Positions 36,725-45,525 of a DNA stretch of 64,000 bases are shown one piece after another. Under the pieces are notes generated by a model, which was given only the letters and a program-made list of their open reading frames with translations, did not search any database and had not been told where the DNA came from. This DNA comes from Propionibacteriaceae bacterium AM104-82. GTDB lineage: Bacteria > Actinomycetota > Actinomycetes > Propionibacteriales > Propionibacteriaceae. Location: the NCBI GenBank assembly GCA_027658995.1, contig JAQDQK010000010.1, positions 62,001-126,000 of the forward strand. Direction: 5' to 3'. The position numbers were made by a program, and so were the translations under genes. Numbering within the stretch: position 1 is the first letter of the stretch; every line of letters begins with the position of its first letter.

Positions 36725-37078
36725 TCGCGCGTTGCCCAATGAAGGTTGCCCGATGAAGTCAGCTTCCACGGGCGTGTGTGGCCCATTGGGGCGCCGGAAG
36801 CCCAGAAAGCGCTCCCTGACGCCCGGGTACTCAGATCAGCGTTGTCTACTGAGTATGCCGGGAACGGTCGAAACGTGGTCGGCAAATGCCCTTGTCATGC
36901 GGCATTACCCCAGAACGTTGTCAGGATTGGTGAGCACAGGTACTCAATTCCGGTTTCACCTTGTACCCAGAGAAGTCGGGTAGGTCGCCCCACGTTTCTG
37001 GCCCCTAGTCAGCCGGTTTTCACGCCACCCTAGTAGGGACGAAGCTCACCAAGGGCTTCGAGGGAAGAGGCAGACAAG
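36725..37078 (+). promoter_or_regulatory. Long leader/promoter region before the WhiB-like gene
   Basis: This 354-bp gap has no convincing gene and is lower in GC than the coding DNA around it. A possible promoter is TTGTCA (36918-36923) and TACTCA (36941-36946), 17 bp apart. AGAGG at about 37066-37070 is the ribosome binding site. A long upstream region is typical of wbl genes, which are often highly regulated; no operator could be defined by eye. Confidence 0.4.
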
Positions 37079-37624
37079 ATGACCACCGCAGCTACCACCG
37101 CATGTGTGACCTACTCGAACGTCTTCCTGCACCCGCTGCTGGACGATGGTGCGGCCCCCTCCTCGCGTGGTGAGCGTCGCGAACAGCAGATGCTTCGTTC
37201 CCAGGCCGAGAAGATGTGCGCCGGCTGCCCGATGCTCGCCCAGTGCCTCAGCGACGCAGTCACCAAGTTCGACGTCGCGGGCTATGTGGCAGGCACCACC
37301 AAGCGTCAGCGCCAGGAGATCCGTGGCCGTCTGGGCGTCCAGGTCGACCCGGAGGACTTCGACACCTTCGCCGGTGTGAACTCCGGTCGCCAGTTCGACC
37401 GCTACGAGATCCACCGCATCCGCACGGCCAACCCGGACCAGCCGCTCAGCGTCATCGCCGCGAAGGTGGGCTGCTCCGTCTCCACCGTCAAGCGTCACCT
37501 CCGTCGCATCGAGGAGGAGAACGGCGTGGTCCGTCCCCGCGTGAAGGCCACCCCTTCGCCCGCCCTCGTGCTCGCCGTCGCGGAAGAGGTCAAGGGCGGC
37601 GGACGCCGCACCGCAGCCGCCTGA
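37079..37624 (+). CDS. WhiB-like Fe-S protein with C-terminal helix-turn-helix region
   Basis: This 181-residue protein has the Wbl cysteine pattern: Cys9, Cys47, Cys50 and Cys56 (CxxC then five residues then C), the ligands of a [4Fe-4S] cluster. VAGYVAGTTKRQRQEIR replaces the usual G(V/I)WGG turn and basic tail, so the turn lacks its Trp. Unlike most Wbl proteins it continues for about 90 residues. Residues about 107-147 (DRYEIHRIRTAN, then SVIAAKVGCSVSTVKRHLRR) look like a sigma/LuxR-type helix-turn-helix, followed by a basic tail. Wbl proteins control transcription with the principal sigma factor. Target genes unknown. Confidence 0.88.
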   Translation: MTTAATTACVTYSNVFLHPLLDDGAAPSSRGERREQQMLRSQAEKMCAGCPMLAQCLSDAVTKFDVAGYVAGTTKRQRQEIRGRLGVQVDPEDFDTFAGVNSGRQFDRYEIHRIRTANPDQPLSVIAAKVGCSVSTVKRHLRRIEEENGVVRPRVKATPSPALVLAVAEEVKGGGRRTAAA

Positions 37625-37638
37625 CCGACCCAGGATTT

Positions 37639-37668
37639 GAGGCCGCCCCGTCTACTCGGGGCGGCCTC
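37639..37668 (+). terminator. Terminator hairpin after the WhiB-like gene
   Basis: A perfect 11-bp stem (37639-37649 with 37658-37668) with an 8-base loop lies 15 bp after the stop. No T run follows. Confidence 0.75.
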
Positions 37669-37745
37669 GCCGCGTTCCCGGGGGCCAAGCACTACGCTGG
37701 GCTGAACGTCTTCGCGACGGTGACCGACGAAACGCAGGAGGGGCC

Positions 37746-39080
37746 GTGAGGCGCGTCATCACGTACGGGACCTTCGATCTGTTTCACGAGGGCCATCGCC
37801 GACTGCTTGAGCGGGCACGGACGCTGGGCGACTACCTGGTCGTCGGCGTCACCTCATCGTCATACGACAACGGCCGCGGCAAGCTGAACGTGCGGGAGTC
37901 CCTGGTGGAGCGCATCCACAACGTGACGCAGTCTGGCCTCGCGGACGAGGTCATCGTCGAGGAGTACGAGGGTCAGAAGATCCATGACATCCAGCGCCTC
38001 GGCATCTCGACCTTCGCGATCGGCTCCGACTGGGTCGGCAAGTTCGACTACCTGGGCGACTACTGCGAGGTCGTCTACCTGGAACGCACCAAGGGCATCT
38101 CCAGCACCGGCCTGAGGGACGCGGCAGGCGTGATCCGGATGGGGGTCGTCGGCGCGGGCCGGATCGCCCGGAGGTTCGTCCAGGAGGCCAGGTTCGTCTC
38201 CGGCGTGAACGTCGAGGCCGTCTGGACCCGGCGTCCAGAGGGCGCCCGGGCGTTCGCGGAGGAGTTCGAACTCCGATGGGCCAACGACAGTTACGAAGAC
38301 CTCCTCGCGCACGTCGACGCCGTCTACATCGCCACCCCCCACGAGACGCACGTCGAGTTCTCCCGTCAGGCGATCGAGGCGGGCGTCCACGTCCTGTGCG
38401 AGAAACCGATCGCCCTTCATCGCGACGAGCTCGAGACCCTCTTCGAACTCGCAGACAAGCATTCGGTCGTGCTGTTGGAGGCGTTGAAGACGGCGTTCTC
38501 CCCAGGGTTCCAGCGCATGGTGGCGATCGCACGGAGCGGAACGATCGGCACCATCCGATCCGTGGACGCGACCTTCACGAAACTGGTCACCTCGGGTCGG
38601 GAACTGGAGAGCGCCGAGGCAGGGTCGCTCTCCGAACTTGCCTCATATCCGTTCCTCGCCATGGTCAAACTGCTCGGCACTGAACCAACAGCCGTGACGA
38701 CCCGGGCGATCATGGCAGACGGCGTCGACATGTTCTCCCGCGTGGACGTCGACTACCCGCAGGCGATCGCCTCTGCGACCGTCGGCCTCGGCGTGAAGTC
38801 GGAGGGAGACCTGGTCGTCTCGGGTACGCAGGGCTACGTCTACGTCCCGGCGCCGTGGTGGCTGACCGAATACTTCGAGACCCGCTTCGAGGACCCCCGC
38901 GAGAACCGCAAGTACTTCTACAAGTTCGACGGCGACGGGTTGCGTTACGAACTGGCCGAGTTCATTTCGATGATCCGCGAGGGGTCCGCCGAGTCGTTCC
39001 GACTGCGCCGCGACGAGTCGAGGGCCATCGCTTCCCTGATGGAACGGGCACGCGCCAACGCAGAAGCCTTCGGCGGCTGA
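37746..39080 (+). CDS. Fusion of glycerol-3-phosphate cytidylyltransferase-like (TagD) and Gfo/Idh/MocA oxidoreductase domains
   Basis: This protein has 444 residues. Residues 1 to about 130 are a nucleotidylyltransferase with TYGTFDLFHEGHRRLLERA (HxGH motif as HEGH), GSDWVGKFDYL and RTKGISSTGLR, as in TagD, which makes CDP-glycerol. Residues about 134-444 are an NAD(P)-dependent oxidoreductase with MGVVGAGRIARRF and CEKPIALH (EKP motif). The fusion could reduce a keto-sugar or polyol phosphate and activate the product as a CDP-polyol for wall polymer synthesis. The GTG start has AGGAGGG, and TACGCT at 37693 may be its -10 box. Confidence 0.88.
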   Translation: MRRVITYGTFDLFHEGHRRLLERARTLGDYLVVGVTSSSYDNGRGKLNVRESLVERIHNVTQSGLADEVIVEEYEGQKIHDIQRLGISTFAIGSDWVGKFDYLGDYCEVVYLERTKGISSTGLRDAAGVIRMGVVGAGRIARRFVQEARFVSGVNVEAVWTRRPEGARAFAEEFELRWANDSYEDLLAHVDAVYIATPHETHVEFSRQAIEAGVHVLCEKPIALHRDELETLFELADKHSVVLLEALKTAFSPGFQRMVAIARSGTIGTIRSVDATFTKLVTSGRELESAEAGSLSELASYPFLAMVKLLGTEPTAVTTRAIMADGVDMFSRVDVDYPQAIASATVGLGVKSEGDLVVSGTQGYVYVPAPWWLTEYFETRFEDPRENRKYFYKFDGDGLRYELAEFISMIREGSAESFRLRRDESRAIASLMERARANAEAFGG

Positions 39081-39092
39081 TCGGCGCGTCGC

Positions 39093-39953
39093 TCAGGAGG
39101 CGACGGATTCGGCGGGGCCGAACCAGCGGTCCAACTCGTCGACCGTGCCGAGCGCATCGAAGCGTCCGGTCACGGCGTCCGCCGCGGCCTTGACCTCGTC
39201 GGGGGCGTCCCCGATCGCGACCCCGCGGCCCGCCCACTCCAGCATCTCGATGTCGTTGCGACCGTCCCCGAGCGCGAGCACGTCGGCCCTGTCGATCCCC
39301 AGCGCGTCGCAGACGAGCTGCAGGCCGTGTGCCTTGTCAACGCCCTGCGGCGCGATGTCGAGCCAGGCGGACCAGCCGATGAAGTAGGCGACCTCGTGCA
39401 GCCCCAACTGGGCGACCAACTCGGAGAACTTCTCCTCCGTCGACTCGGGGTCGCGGATGATGACGCGCGACACGGGGCGGGCGGCCAACTCGTCGATCGA
39501 CTCGATGGCGACGTCCCCCAGCAGTTCACCGGGCGGGAACTCGCGGCTGACGCGCCAGTCCAGCCCGTCCTGGACGGCGATCCGCGCGTTGGGTGCGATC
39601 TCGGCGACCCGGCGCACCACCGGCGCGGGGTCGAAGCGCGTCTCGTGGTGCACCTCGAACGGCGGGTAGGTGACCACCATCGCCCCGTTCGACGACACGG
39701 CCCAGCCGGGAGGAAGGCCCAACTCGTCGAAGATCGTCTTGGTGGCGAGCCAGGACCGGCCGGTCGACAGCACCACGGGCACGCCCTGGTCGACGACGCG
39801 ACGCACGGCGGCGTGCACCTCCGGGGGCATGACGCCGAAGCCGTCGACCAGCGTCCCGTCAATATCGAGCGCAACCAGACGGGGCGTGAAATCCATCGAG
39901 TCGTCGACCTTTCGTTTCGGGCGTCTCAGGAACTTTGCCAACCAGCCCAGCAC
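39093..39953 (-). CDS. HAD-superfamily phosphatase (Cof-like)
   Basis: This is a 286-residue protein from the GTG at 39953, or 267 residues from the ATG at 39896, which has an AAAGG upstream. Motif I is ALDIDGTLVDGF with the nucleophilic Asp, motif II is VLSTGRSW and motif IV is LALGDGRNDIEML. The C2-type cap between them is typical of Cof-like enzymes acting on sugar phosphates or nucleotides. It begins one base after the serS stop and should be cotranscribed with serS. Substrate unknown. Confidence 0.9.
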   Translation of the reverse strand: MLGWLAKFLRRPKRKVDDSMDFTPRLVALDIDGTLVDGFGVMPPEVHAAVRRVVDQGVPVVLSTGRSWLATKTIFDELGLPPGWAVSSNGAMVVTYPPFEVHHETRFDPAPVVRRVAEIAPNARIAVQDGLDWRVSREFPPGELLGDVAIESIDELAARPVSRVIIRDPESTEEKFSELVAQLGLHEVAYFIGWSAWLDIAPQGVDKAHGLQLVCDALGIDRADVLALGDGRNDIEMLEWAGRGVAIGDAPDEVKAAADAVTGRFDALGTVDELDRWFGPAESVAS

Positions 39954-39954
39954 G

Positions 39955-41229
39955 TCAGGCGACCGGCTCCAAGGCCTCGCGGCCTCCCAGGAACGGACGC
40001 AGCGCCTCGGGCACCCGGACGGTGCCGTCGGCCTGCTGGTGGTTCTCCAACAGCATGATGATGATGCGGGTCATGGCGCACAGCGTGCCGTTGAGCGTCG
40101 CGACCGGGCGCACCCCGTCCTCGAAGCGGCCGCGGATGTTGAGGCGACGCGCCTGGAACTCGGTGCAGTTCGACGTGGACGTCACCTCGCGGTACCGGTT
40201 CTGGGTCGGCAGCCACGCGTAGCAGTCGTACTTGCGGGCTGCGCTGAGGCCCAGGTCGCCCGAGGCGACGTCGAGGACCTCGAACGGCAACTCGAGGGCC
40301 TGAAGGAAGTCCTTCTCGTAGCCGAGCAGCTTCTCGTGCCACGCCTCTGCGTCGGCCGGGTCGCAGTAGACGAACATCTCGACCTTGTCGAACCAGTGGA
40401 CGCGGAAGATGCCCTTGGTGTCCTTGCCGTAGGAGCCGGCCTCGCGGCGGAAGCACGGCGAGTAGGCGACGTACTGGCGCGGCAGGTCGGCGCCCGGCAG
40501 GATCTCGTCGGAGTGGTAGGCGGCCAGCGCCACCTCGGAGGTGCCGACCAGGTACAGGTCGTCGGCCTCCAGGTGGTAGACGTCCTGGGCGGCCTGGCCG
40601 AGGAAGCCGGTGCCCTCCATCGCGGACGGCTTCACGAGCGCGGGCGGGATCATGGGGGTGAAGCCCCACTCGGTGGCCTTGTTCATGGCGAAGTTCAGCA
40701 GCGCGATCTCGAGTTGGGCGCCGATGCCGGTCAGCACGTAGAACCGCGACCCGGAGATCTTGGTGCCGCGCTCCATGTCGATGGCGCCGAGCGCCTCACC
40801 GATCTCCAGGTGGTCCTTGGGCTCGAAGCCCTCGGCCGCGAAGTCCCGAGGCTCGCCGACCTTCTCCAGCACGACGCCCTCGTCCTCGCCGCCCTCGGGG
40901 ACGCCGTCGATGACGAGGTTGCCGAGCTGGGCCATCAGCTCGTCGAAGCGGGACTCGGCCTCGGTGGTCGCGGCGGCCGACTCCTTGACGTCGGCGGCGA
41001 GCTGCTTGGTGGCGGCGAGCAGCGCGGCCTTCTCCTCGCCCTGCGCCTTGGCGACCTGCTTGCCGAGCGACTTCTGCTCGGCCCGCTGCGTCTCGGAGGC
41101 GAGGATGGCGGCCCGGCGGGCCTCGTCGGCGGCGATCAACTGGTCGACGAGCTCGACCGAGGCGCCGCGGGCGGCCTGGGAGCGTCGGACACGATCGGGG
41201 TCGACGCGCAACCACTTGGGATCAATCAT
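39955..41229 (-). CDS. serS: Seryl-tRNA synthetase
   Basis: This 424-residue class II synthetase charges tRNA-Ser. The N-terminal coiled-coil arm (about 25-105) that grips the long variable arm is visible. The catalytic core has [24 protein letters not shown] in motif 1, [25 protein letters not shown] in motif 2 and [16 protein letters not shown] in motif 3. The ATG at 41229 matches the family start and follows a leaderless-type -10 box. A HAD phosphatase gene follows. Confidence 0.97.
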   Translation of the reverse strand: MIDPKWLRVDPDRVRRSQAARGASVELVDQLIAADEARRAAILASETQRAEQKSLGKQVAKAQGEEKAALLAATKQLAADVKESAAATTEAESRFDELMAQLGNLVIDGVPEGGEDEGVVLEKVGEPRDFAAEGFEPKDHLEIGEALGAIDMERGTKISGSRFYVLTGIGAQLEIALLNFAMNKATEWGFTPMIPPALVKPSAMEGTGFLGQAAQDVYHLEADDLYLVGTSEVALAAYHSDEILPGADLPRQYVAYSPCFRREAGSYGKDTKGIFRVHWFDKVEMFVYCDPADAEAWHEKLLGYEKDFLQALELPFEVLDVASGDLGLSAARKYDCYAWLPTQNRYREVTSTSNCTEFQARRLNIRGRFEDGVRPVATLNGTLCAMTRIIIMLLENHQQADGTVRVPEALRPFLGGREALEPVA

Positions 41230-41236
41230 GGTGCCA

Positions 41237-41242
41237 ACCTTA
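41237..41242 (-). promoter_or_regulatory. -10-like box TAAGGT before serS
   Basis: On the minus strand TAAGGT is followed by seven bases and the serS ATG at 41229. Confidence 0.4.
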
Positions 41243-41318
41243 CTCATCGGGAGTGGTTCGGCCCGCATGCCCGGCGCGCCCGCCCGACCGGGCACCTGGA
41301 GGCTCCGAGGGCGCGGGC

Positions 41319-41324
41319 TATGGT
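41319..41324 (+). promoter_or_regulatory. -10-like box TATGGT before the MFS gene, leaderless start
   Basis: TATGGT is followed by six bases and the ATG at 41331. This supports 41331 over in-frame starts further upstream. Confidence 0.45.
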
Positions 41325-41330
41325 GGCCGA

Positions 41331-42509
41331 ATGCGACGCACCCGGCAACCGATCCCAGGAGAGATCTGGGTGCTGGTGTCGGCGGCGCTGCTGATCGCGC
41401 TCGGCTACGGCCTCGTCGCGCCGATCCTGCCCCAGTTCGCGCGCTCTTTCGACGTCGGCGTCATCCTCGCCTCGGCGATCGTGACGGTGTTTGCGCTGGT
41501 CAGGCTGCTGTTCGCGCCGGCGGGCGGAGCGTTGGTCGCCAAGTTCGGCGAGCGCCGCATCTATATGGGCGGCCTGATCATCGTGGCCGTCTCCAGCGCG
41601 GCGTGCGGGTTCGCGCCGGACTACTGGAGCCTCTTGGTCTTCCGCGGCATCGGCGGCATCGGATCGGTGATGTTCACCGTCTCGTCGATGGGCCTGTTGG
41701 TGCGACTGTCGCCGCCAGCGCAGCGCGGCCACACGTCGTCGCTGTACGGCACCGCCTTCCTGCTGGGCAACATCCTGGGCCCGATCCTCGGCTCGCTGCT
41801 GCAGGGCTTCGGGATGCGCGTCCCGTTCTTCATCTACGCCGCGACGGTGGGAGTCGCGGTGCTTGTCGTTGCGATCTTCCTGCGCGGCGGGGCGGGCGGC
41901 ATCCCCGCAGACGACGTCATCCAGGAACGGATGACGCTGTCGGAGGCCCTCGGCCTTCCCTACTACCGGGCGCTGCTGCTGACCGGCTTCGCGCACGGCT
42001 GGTCCAACTTCGGCGTCCGGATCGCGCTGCTGCCACTGATGGCCGCGTCGATCCCGGCGATCGGCGACGCGGCGGCGGGCATCGCCCTGACGCTGTTCGC
42101 GCTCGGCAACGCCCTGACGCAGCAGGCGACCGGCCGGCTGATCGACAAGCGCGGGCGGAGACCGTTCCTGGTGCTCGGGTTGGCGATCTCGGCCGCCGCG
42201 ACCGTCCCGTTCGGTTGGCTGCAGACGCTGCCCTGGTTCCTGTTCCTCGCGGCCGTCGCGGGCGCGGGCGCCGCCTTCATCGCGCCCGCCTCGCAGGCGC
42301 TGCTCGCGGACCTGATCGGCTCGAACCGCAACGGCGGCCAGGCGCTGTCCACCTACTCGATGGCGACCGACCTCGGCTCGATCGCGGGCACCCTGCTTGC
42401 GGGAATCATCGCGCAGTTGATCGGCTTCGGGTGGGCGTTCACCGTCACCGGCATCGTGCTCGCCGTCGCGATGGTGCCCTGGTTCTTCGTGAAGAGGCGC
42501 ACGGGCTGA
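41331..42509 (+). CDS. Major facilitator superfamily transporter
   Basis: This 392-residue membrane protein has 12 predicted helices. [17 protein letters not shown] between helices 2 and 3 and [19 protein letters not shown] between helices 8 and 9 are the duplicated MFS loop motifs. It resembles drug-efflux-type DHA1 members. The substrate cannot be told. It is divergent from serS and is followed 11 bp later by a GNAT gene, probably in the same transcript. Confidence 0.9.
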   Translation: MRRTRQPIPGEIWVLVSAALLIALGYGLVAPILPQFARSFDVGVILASAIVTVFALVRLLFAPAGGALVAKFGERRIYMGGLIIVAVSSAACGFAPDYWSLLVFRGIGGIGSVMFTVSSMGLLVRLSPPAQRGHTSSLYGTAFLLGNILGPILGSLLQGFGMRVPFFIYAATVGVAVLVVAIFLRGGAGGIPADDVIQERMTLSEALGLPYYRALLLTGFAHGWSNFGVRIALLPLMAASIPAIGDAAAGIALTLFALGNALTQQATGRLIDKRGRRPFLVLGLAISAAATVPFGWLQTLPWFLFLAAVAGAGAAFIAPASQALLADLIGSNRNGGQALSTYSMATDLGSIAGTLLAGIIAQLIGFGWAFTVTGIVLAVAMVPWFFVKRRTG

Positions 42510-42520
42510 GATGCTTGAGC

Positions 42521-43216
42521 ATGTTTGATCACCGGTTCACCGACTGGGCGCTGGCCAACTTCGCTCCGCCCTCGGACCCCACGTCGAGCGCCTGGACGGT
42601 GCGCGTCAACACCTCCCTTCCCGAGGATCGCCGTATCCGCACCGTCGAGGTCGACGGCCGAGTCCGCCTGATCGCCGTGTCCCCGGCGGTCGCCGCCAAG
42701 GCGGGCCTTCTCGACGGCCAGAGGATCGACGACGAGGCATGGGCCGAGGCCCTCGCGCTGGCCGGCGAGGCGTTGGCCGGAGCGGACCACGTGTTCACCT
42801 ATGCGGAGGGCCGTGTACCTAACGTCTCGGCCGACCTGGACGTGCGGGCGCTCACCGCCGCGGACGCCGACGCGTTCGCAGCGTTCCAGGCGACGTGCAC
42901 GGACGAGGAACGGGATGAGGCCGATGTCGAACTCGACCATTGGGTTATCTTCGGGGTGGTGCTCGACGGCGAGATCGTGGCCGCGGCGAGCGCCTACCCG
43001 TTCGATGACTCCCCCGTCGCCGACATCGGGGTGATCACCTCGCCCCTGCACCGTGGAGCGGGCCACGCGGCCGCCGTCGTGCGCATCATCAGCGGGCACA
43101 TCCTGGAGCGCGGCCTGCTGCCGCTCTACCGCTGCCGCCTCGACCACCACGCCTCCGCCGCGACGGCGCGCTCCGCGGGGATGACCCGCTTCGGCCAGCG
43201 CGACAGCGTCGCCTGA
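42521..43216 (+). CDS. GNAT-family N-acetyltransferase
   Basis: This 231-residue protein has an N-terminal region of about 100 residues of unknown fold (MFDHRFTDWALANFAPP...). A GNAT domain follows (about 105-228), with VFGVVLDGEIVAAASAY-type strands (WVIFGVVLDGEIVAAAS), an acetyl-CoA loop HRGAGHAAAVV and ATARSAGMTRFG near the end. The substrate is unknown. It is encoded between an MFS transporter and a PAP2-lipid kinase fusion, all on the same strand with gaps of 7-11 bp. Confidence 0.82.
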   Translation: MFDHRFTDWALANFAPPSDPTSSAWTVRVNTSLPEDRRIRTVEVDGRVRLIAVSPAVAAKAGLLDGQRIDDEAWAEALALAGEALAGADHVFTYAEGRVPNVSADLDVRALTAADADAFAAFQATCTDEERDEADVELDHWVIFGVVLDGEIVAAASAYPFDDSPVADIGVITSPLHRGAGHAAAVVRIISGHILERGLLPLYRCRLDHHASAATARSAGMTRFGQRDSVA

Positions 43217-43223
43217 GGACCGC

Positions 43224-44735
43224 ATGAGGCGAGCCATCCCCGCCGTGAGCCTCGCCGTCCTCGGGGCGGCGGTGATCGCTTGGGCGCTATGGATACCGAA
43301 GGGCCTCGACGCGCTCTGGCCCTGGCACCCAGCGGCGGAGGGATCAGTGCTGGGGCGTCTCACCGTCGTGTGGGCCAACGTGCTGCAACCCGTCACCGCC
43401 TACCTCGCCATGATCGGCATCGTGGTGGCGCTGTTCCGCTGCCGGTGGCGCGACCTGGCCGGCTCGGTGCTGCTGGCCCTCGCCCTGACGGTGTCGATGG
43501 TGACGGTGCTGAAGTCGCTTGTCGCCCGGATGCGGCCCGACACGCCCTGGCTGGGAGGGCTGCACGAGGACGCCTCGTTCCCGTCGGGGCACGCGGCCGC
43601 GGGCGCGGCCCTGGCGATCGCCGTCGTGCAACTGACGTGGGCCCTGACCCGGCGCCTGCGCCCGACCCTTGTCGCGGCCGGGATCTCGGCGGTGGTGGCC
43701 GCCGCGGTGTGCGTCGGTCGCCTCGTGTTGGCGGTGCACCACGTCAGCGATGTGCTGGGCGGTGCCCTGGTCGCCTGTTTCTCGGCGGCGCTCGCCGCGG
43801 TGCTCACTGGCGCGTGGCGCGTCACCGCACCCGCGGTGCGGCCGCGGGCCATCCGCGTCATCTGGCACCCGAACCGCGTCAGGGGGCAGGTCGGGCTCGA
43901 GCGATTCCTCGCAAGGGAGGCCTCACGTCGCGGCTGCCCTCCCCCGGTCTGGTTGGTGACAGAGGACGACGATCACACCGTCGCCCTGGCGCGCTCCGCG
44001 GCTGAGGATGGCGCCGACCTCGTCCTGGTGTTCGGCGGGGACGGCACCATCCGCCAGGTGTTGGCCACGCTTCGGTCGCGGGCGAGCGTCGGGATCGTCG
44101 CGTCTGGCAGCGGGAACCTGCTAGCGAAGAACCTGGGCATCCCGCTCGACGCCGGGCGCGCCATCGACCTGGCGCTCGACGGGGTGGGGTCGCCGCTCGA
44201 CCTGCTCCGGGTCCGGGTCGCGGAGGAGCCGGAACGGCTCGCGGCGGTGATGGTGGGAGCGGGTGCAGACGCGGCGGTGGTGGCCGACACCACCGAGCGC
44301 GGCAAGCGCGTCGCCGGGCCGTTCGCCTACCTGGCCGCGGGGCTGCGTCACGTCCGGGCGATCCCGACGCCCGCGCGGGTCACCGTCGACGATTCGACGA
44401 TCTCGGGGGACGTGTCGCTCGTGTCGGTCGGCAACGTGGGGTCGCTGCATCCCGGGGTCGCGCTGCTTCCCGCCGCGGACCCTGCCGACGGTCGCCTGGA
44501 CGTCCTCGTGGCATCGCCGCGAGGCTCGGGGGACGTGTTCGCGATGATGCTCGGGGTGCTGCTCGGTCGCCCGGACCTGCGGAGGGTCGACCGCCTGCAT
44601 GGCACGCGCGCGACGATGTCGTTCGATCGGCCGGTGCCGTTCCAGGTCGACGGGGACGTGGTCGGCGACGTGACGGAGGTCGCCGTCGAGGTGCAGCCCG
44701 GCGCGGCGTTGCTGGTCCGACGCACCATGCCCTGA
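43224..44735 (+). CDS. PAP2 phosphatase-diacylglycerol kinase fusion membrane protein
   Basis: This protein has 503 residues. Residues 1 to about 205 carry five or six membrane helices and the PAP2 signatures KSLVARMRPD, FPSGHAAAG and VHHVSDVLGG, which form the phosphatase site. Residues about 215-503 form a lipid kinase domain with VFGGDGTIRQVL and SGSGNLLAKNLGIP. The pair could hydrolyse a lipid (pyro)phosphate and phosphorylate a lipid acceptor such as diacylglycerol or undecaprenol. The last two codons and stop (ATGCCCTGA) lie in a dispersed intergenic repeat, so the native C terminus may have been altered. Confidence 0.9.
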   Translation: MRRAIPAVSLAVLGAAVIAWALWIPKGLDALWPWHPAAEGSVLGRLTVVWANVLQPVTAYLAMIGIVVALFRCRWRDLAGSVLLALALTVSMVTVLKSLVARMRPDTPWLGGLHEDASFPSGHAAAGAALAIAVVQLTWALTRRLRPTLVAAGISAVVAAAVCVGRLVLAVHHVSDVLGGALVACFSAALAAVLTGAWRVTAPAVRPRAIRVIWHPNRVRGQVGLERFLAREASRRGCPPPVWLVTEDDDHTVALARSAAEDGADLVLVFGGDGTIRQVLATLRSRASVGIVASGSGNLLAKNLGIPLDAGRAIDLALDGVGSPLDLLRVRVAEEPERLAAVMVGAGADAAVVADTTERGKRVAGPFAYLAAGLRHVRAIPTPARVTVDDSTISGDVSLVSVGNVGSLHPGVALLPAADPADGRLDVLVASPRGSGDVFAMMLGVLLGRPDLRRVDRLHGTRATMSFDRPVPFQVDGDVVGDVTEVAVEVQPGAALLVRRTMP

Positions 44736-45470
44736 GCCTGTCGAAGGGCCCGCCGCACCGTTCCCTGAGCCTGTCGAAGGGCCCGCAACCACAACGGGAC
44801 CTTTGCCTTGCGGACGTCTCGACAAGCTCGACGAACGACCCTTCCGCGCCACCCGGCGTCAGACCGGTCAGAGGCTCCCAGCGCACGTCACGAGGATTTC
44901 GACACAGCAGCGGGCGACTGCGTCGCCGCGGCTGGCTCAATCAACGGAACCGTCGCCGCGGCTGGCTCAATCAACGGACCGAGGGTCCGCGACCGCACCG
45001 GGACCATTGCCTTTCGGACGTCTCGACAAGCTCGACGAACGAGACCCGAGCCCCAGCGTCAGTCCCGGGCTATCGAAGGCTCCCAGCGCACCTCACGAGG
45101 ATTTCGACACAGCAGCGGGCGACTGCGTCGCCGCGGCTGGCTCAATCAACAGAACCGTCGCCGCGGCTGGCTCAATCAACGGAACCGTCGCCGCGGCTGG
45201 CTCAGCCAAGGAACAAAGGGTCCGTCGCACCGTTCCCTGAGCCTGTCGAAGGGTCCGCAACCACACGCCTCTCGGACGTCTCGACAAGCTCGACGAACGA
45301 CACCAGCGTCAGACCGAGCTATCGAAGGCTCCCAGCGCACCTCACGAGGATTTCGACACAGCAGCGGGCGACTGCGTCGCCGCGGCTGGCTCAATCAACG
45401 GAACCATCGCCGCGGCTGGCTCAATCAACGGAACCGTCGCCGCGGCTGGCTCAATCAACGGAACAGCAGC
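44730..45470. repeat. Composite intergenic repeat array
   Basis: This 790-bp stretch between convergent genes holds no credible gene. It contains three copies of an 18-19-bp motif centred on GAGCCTGTCGAAGG (44730, 44763, 45234), three copies of CGGACGTCTCGACAAGCTCG plus flank (44811, 45016, 45273), and three copies of a block containing GAGGATTTCGACACAGCAGC. Each block leads into tandem 30-bp units marked by CCGCGGCTGGCTCAATCAAC (starts at 44926, 44956; 45131, 45161, 45191; 45380, 45410, 45440). It looks like a REP-type element amplified in place. There are no unique spacers, so it is not CRISPR. Confidence 0.88.
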
Positions 45471-45525
45471 GTGCCGCTCAACGCCAGGCGTTACACCAGC
45501 CCGGCGTGCAACGGCGCGAGGAGCG

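Noticed and set aside
36732..37033. Two small plus-strand frames (83 and 95 codons) between argG and the WhiB-like gene
   Set aside because: They lack ribosome binding sites, have no domain-like sequence and lie in what looks like a regulatory region.
40760..43216. An 818-codon plus-strand frame covering serS, the MFS gene and a GNAT gene
   Set aside because: Only its last 231 codons (from 42521) are a real gene. The rest is a shadow of serS on the other strand and of the MFS gene in another frame.
44926..45470. Tandem 30-bp units resembling a CRISPR array
   Set aside because: The units are contiguous with no unique spacers, copies vary, and there are no cas genes in the window.
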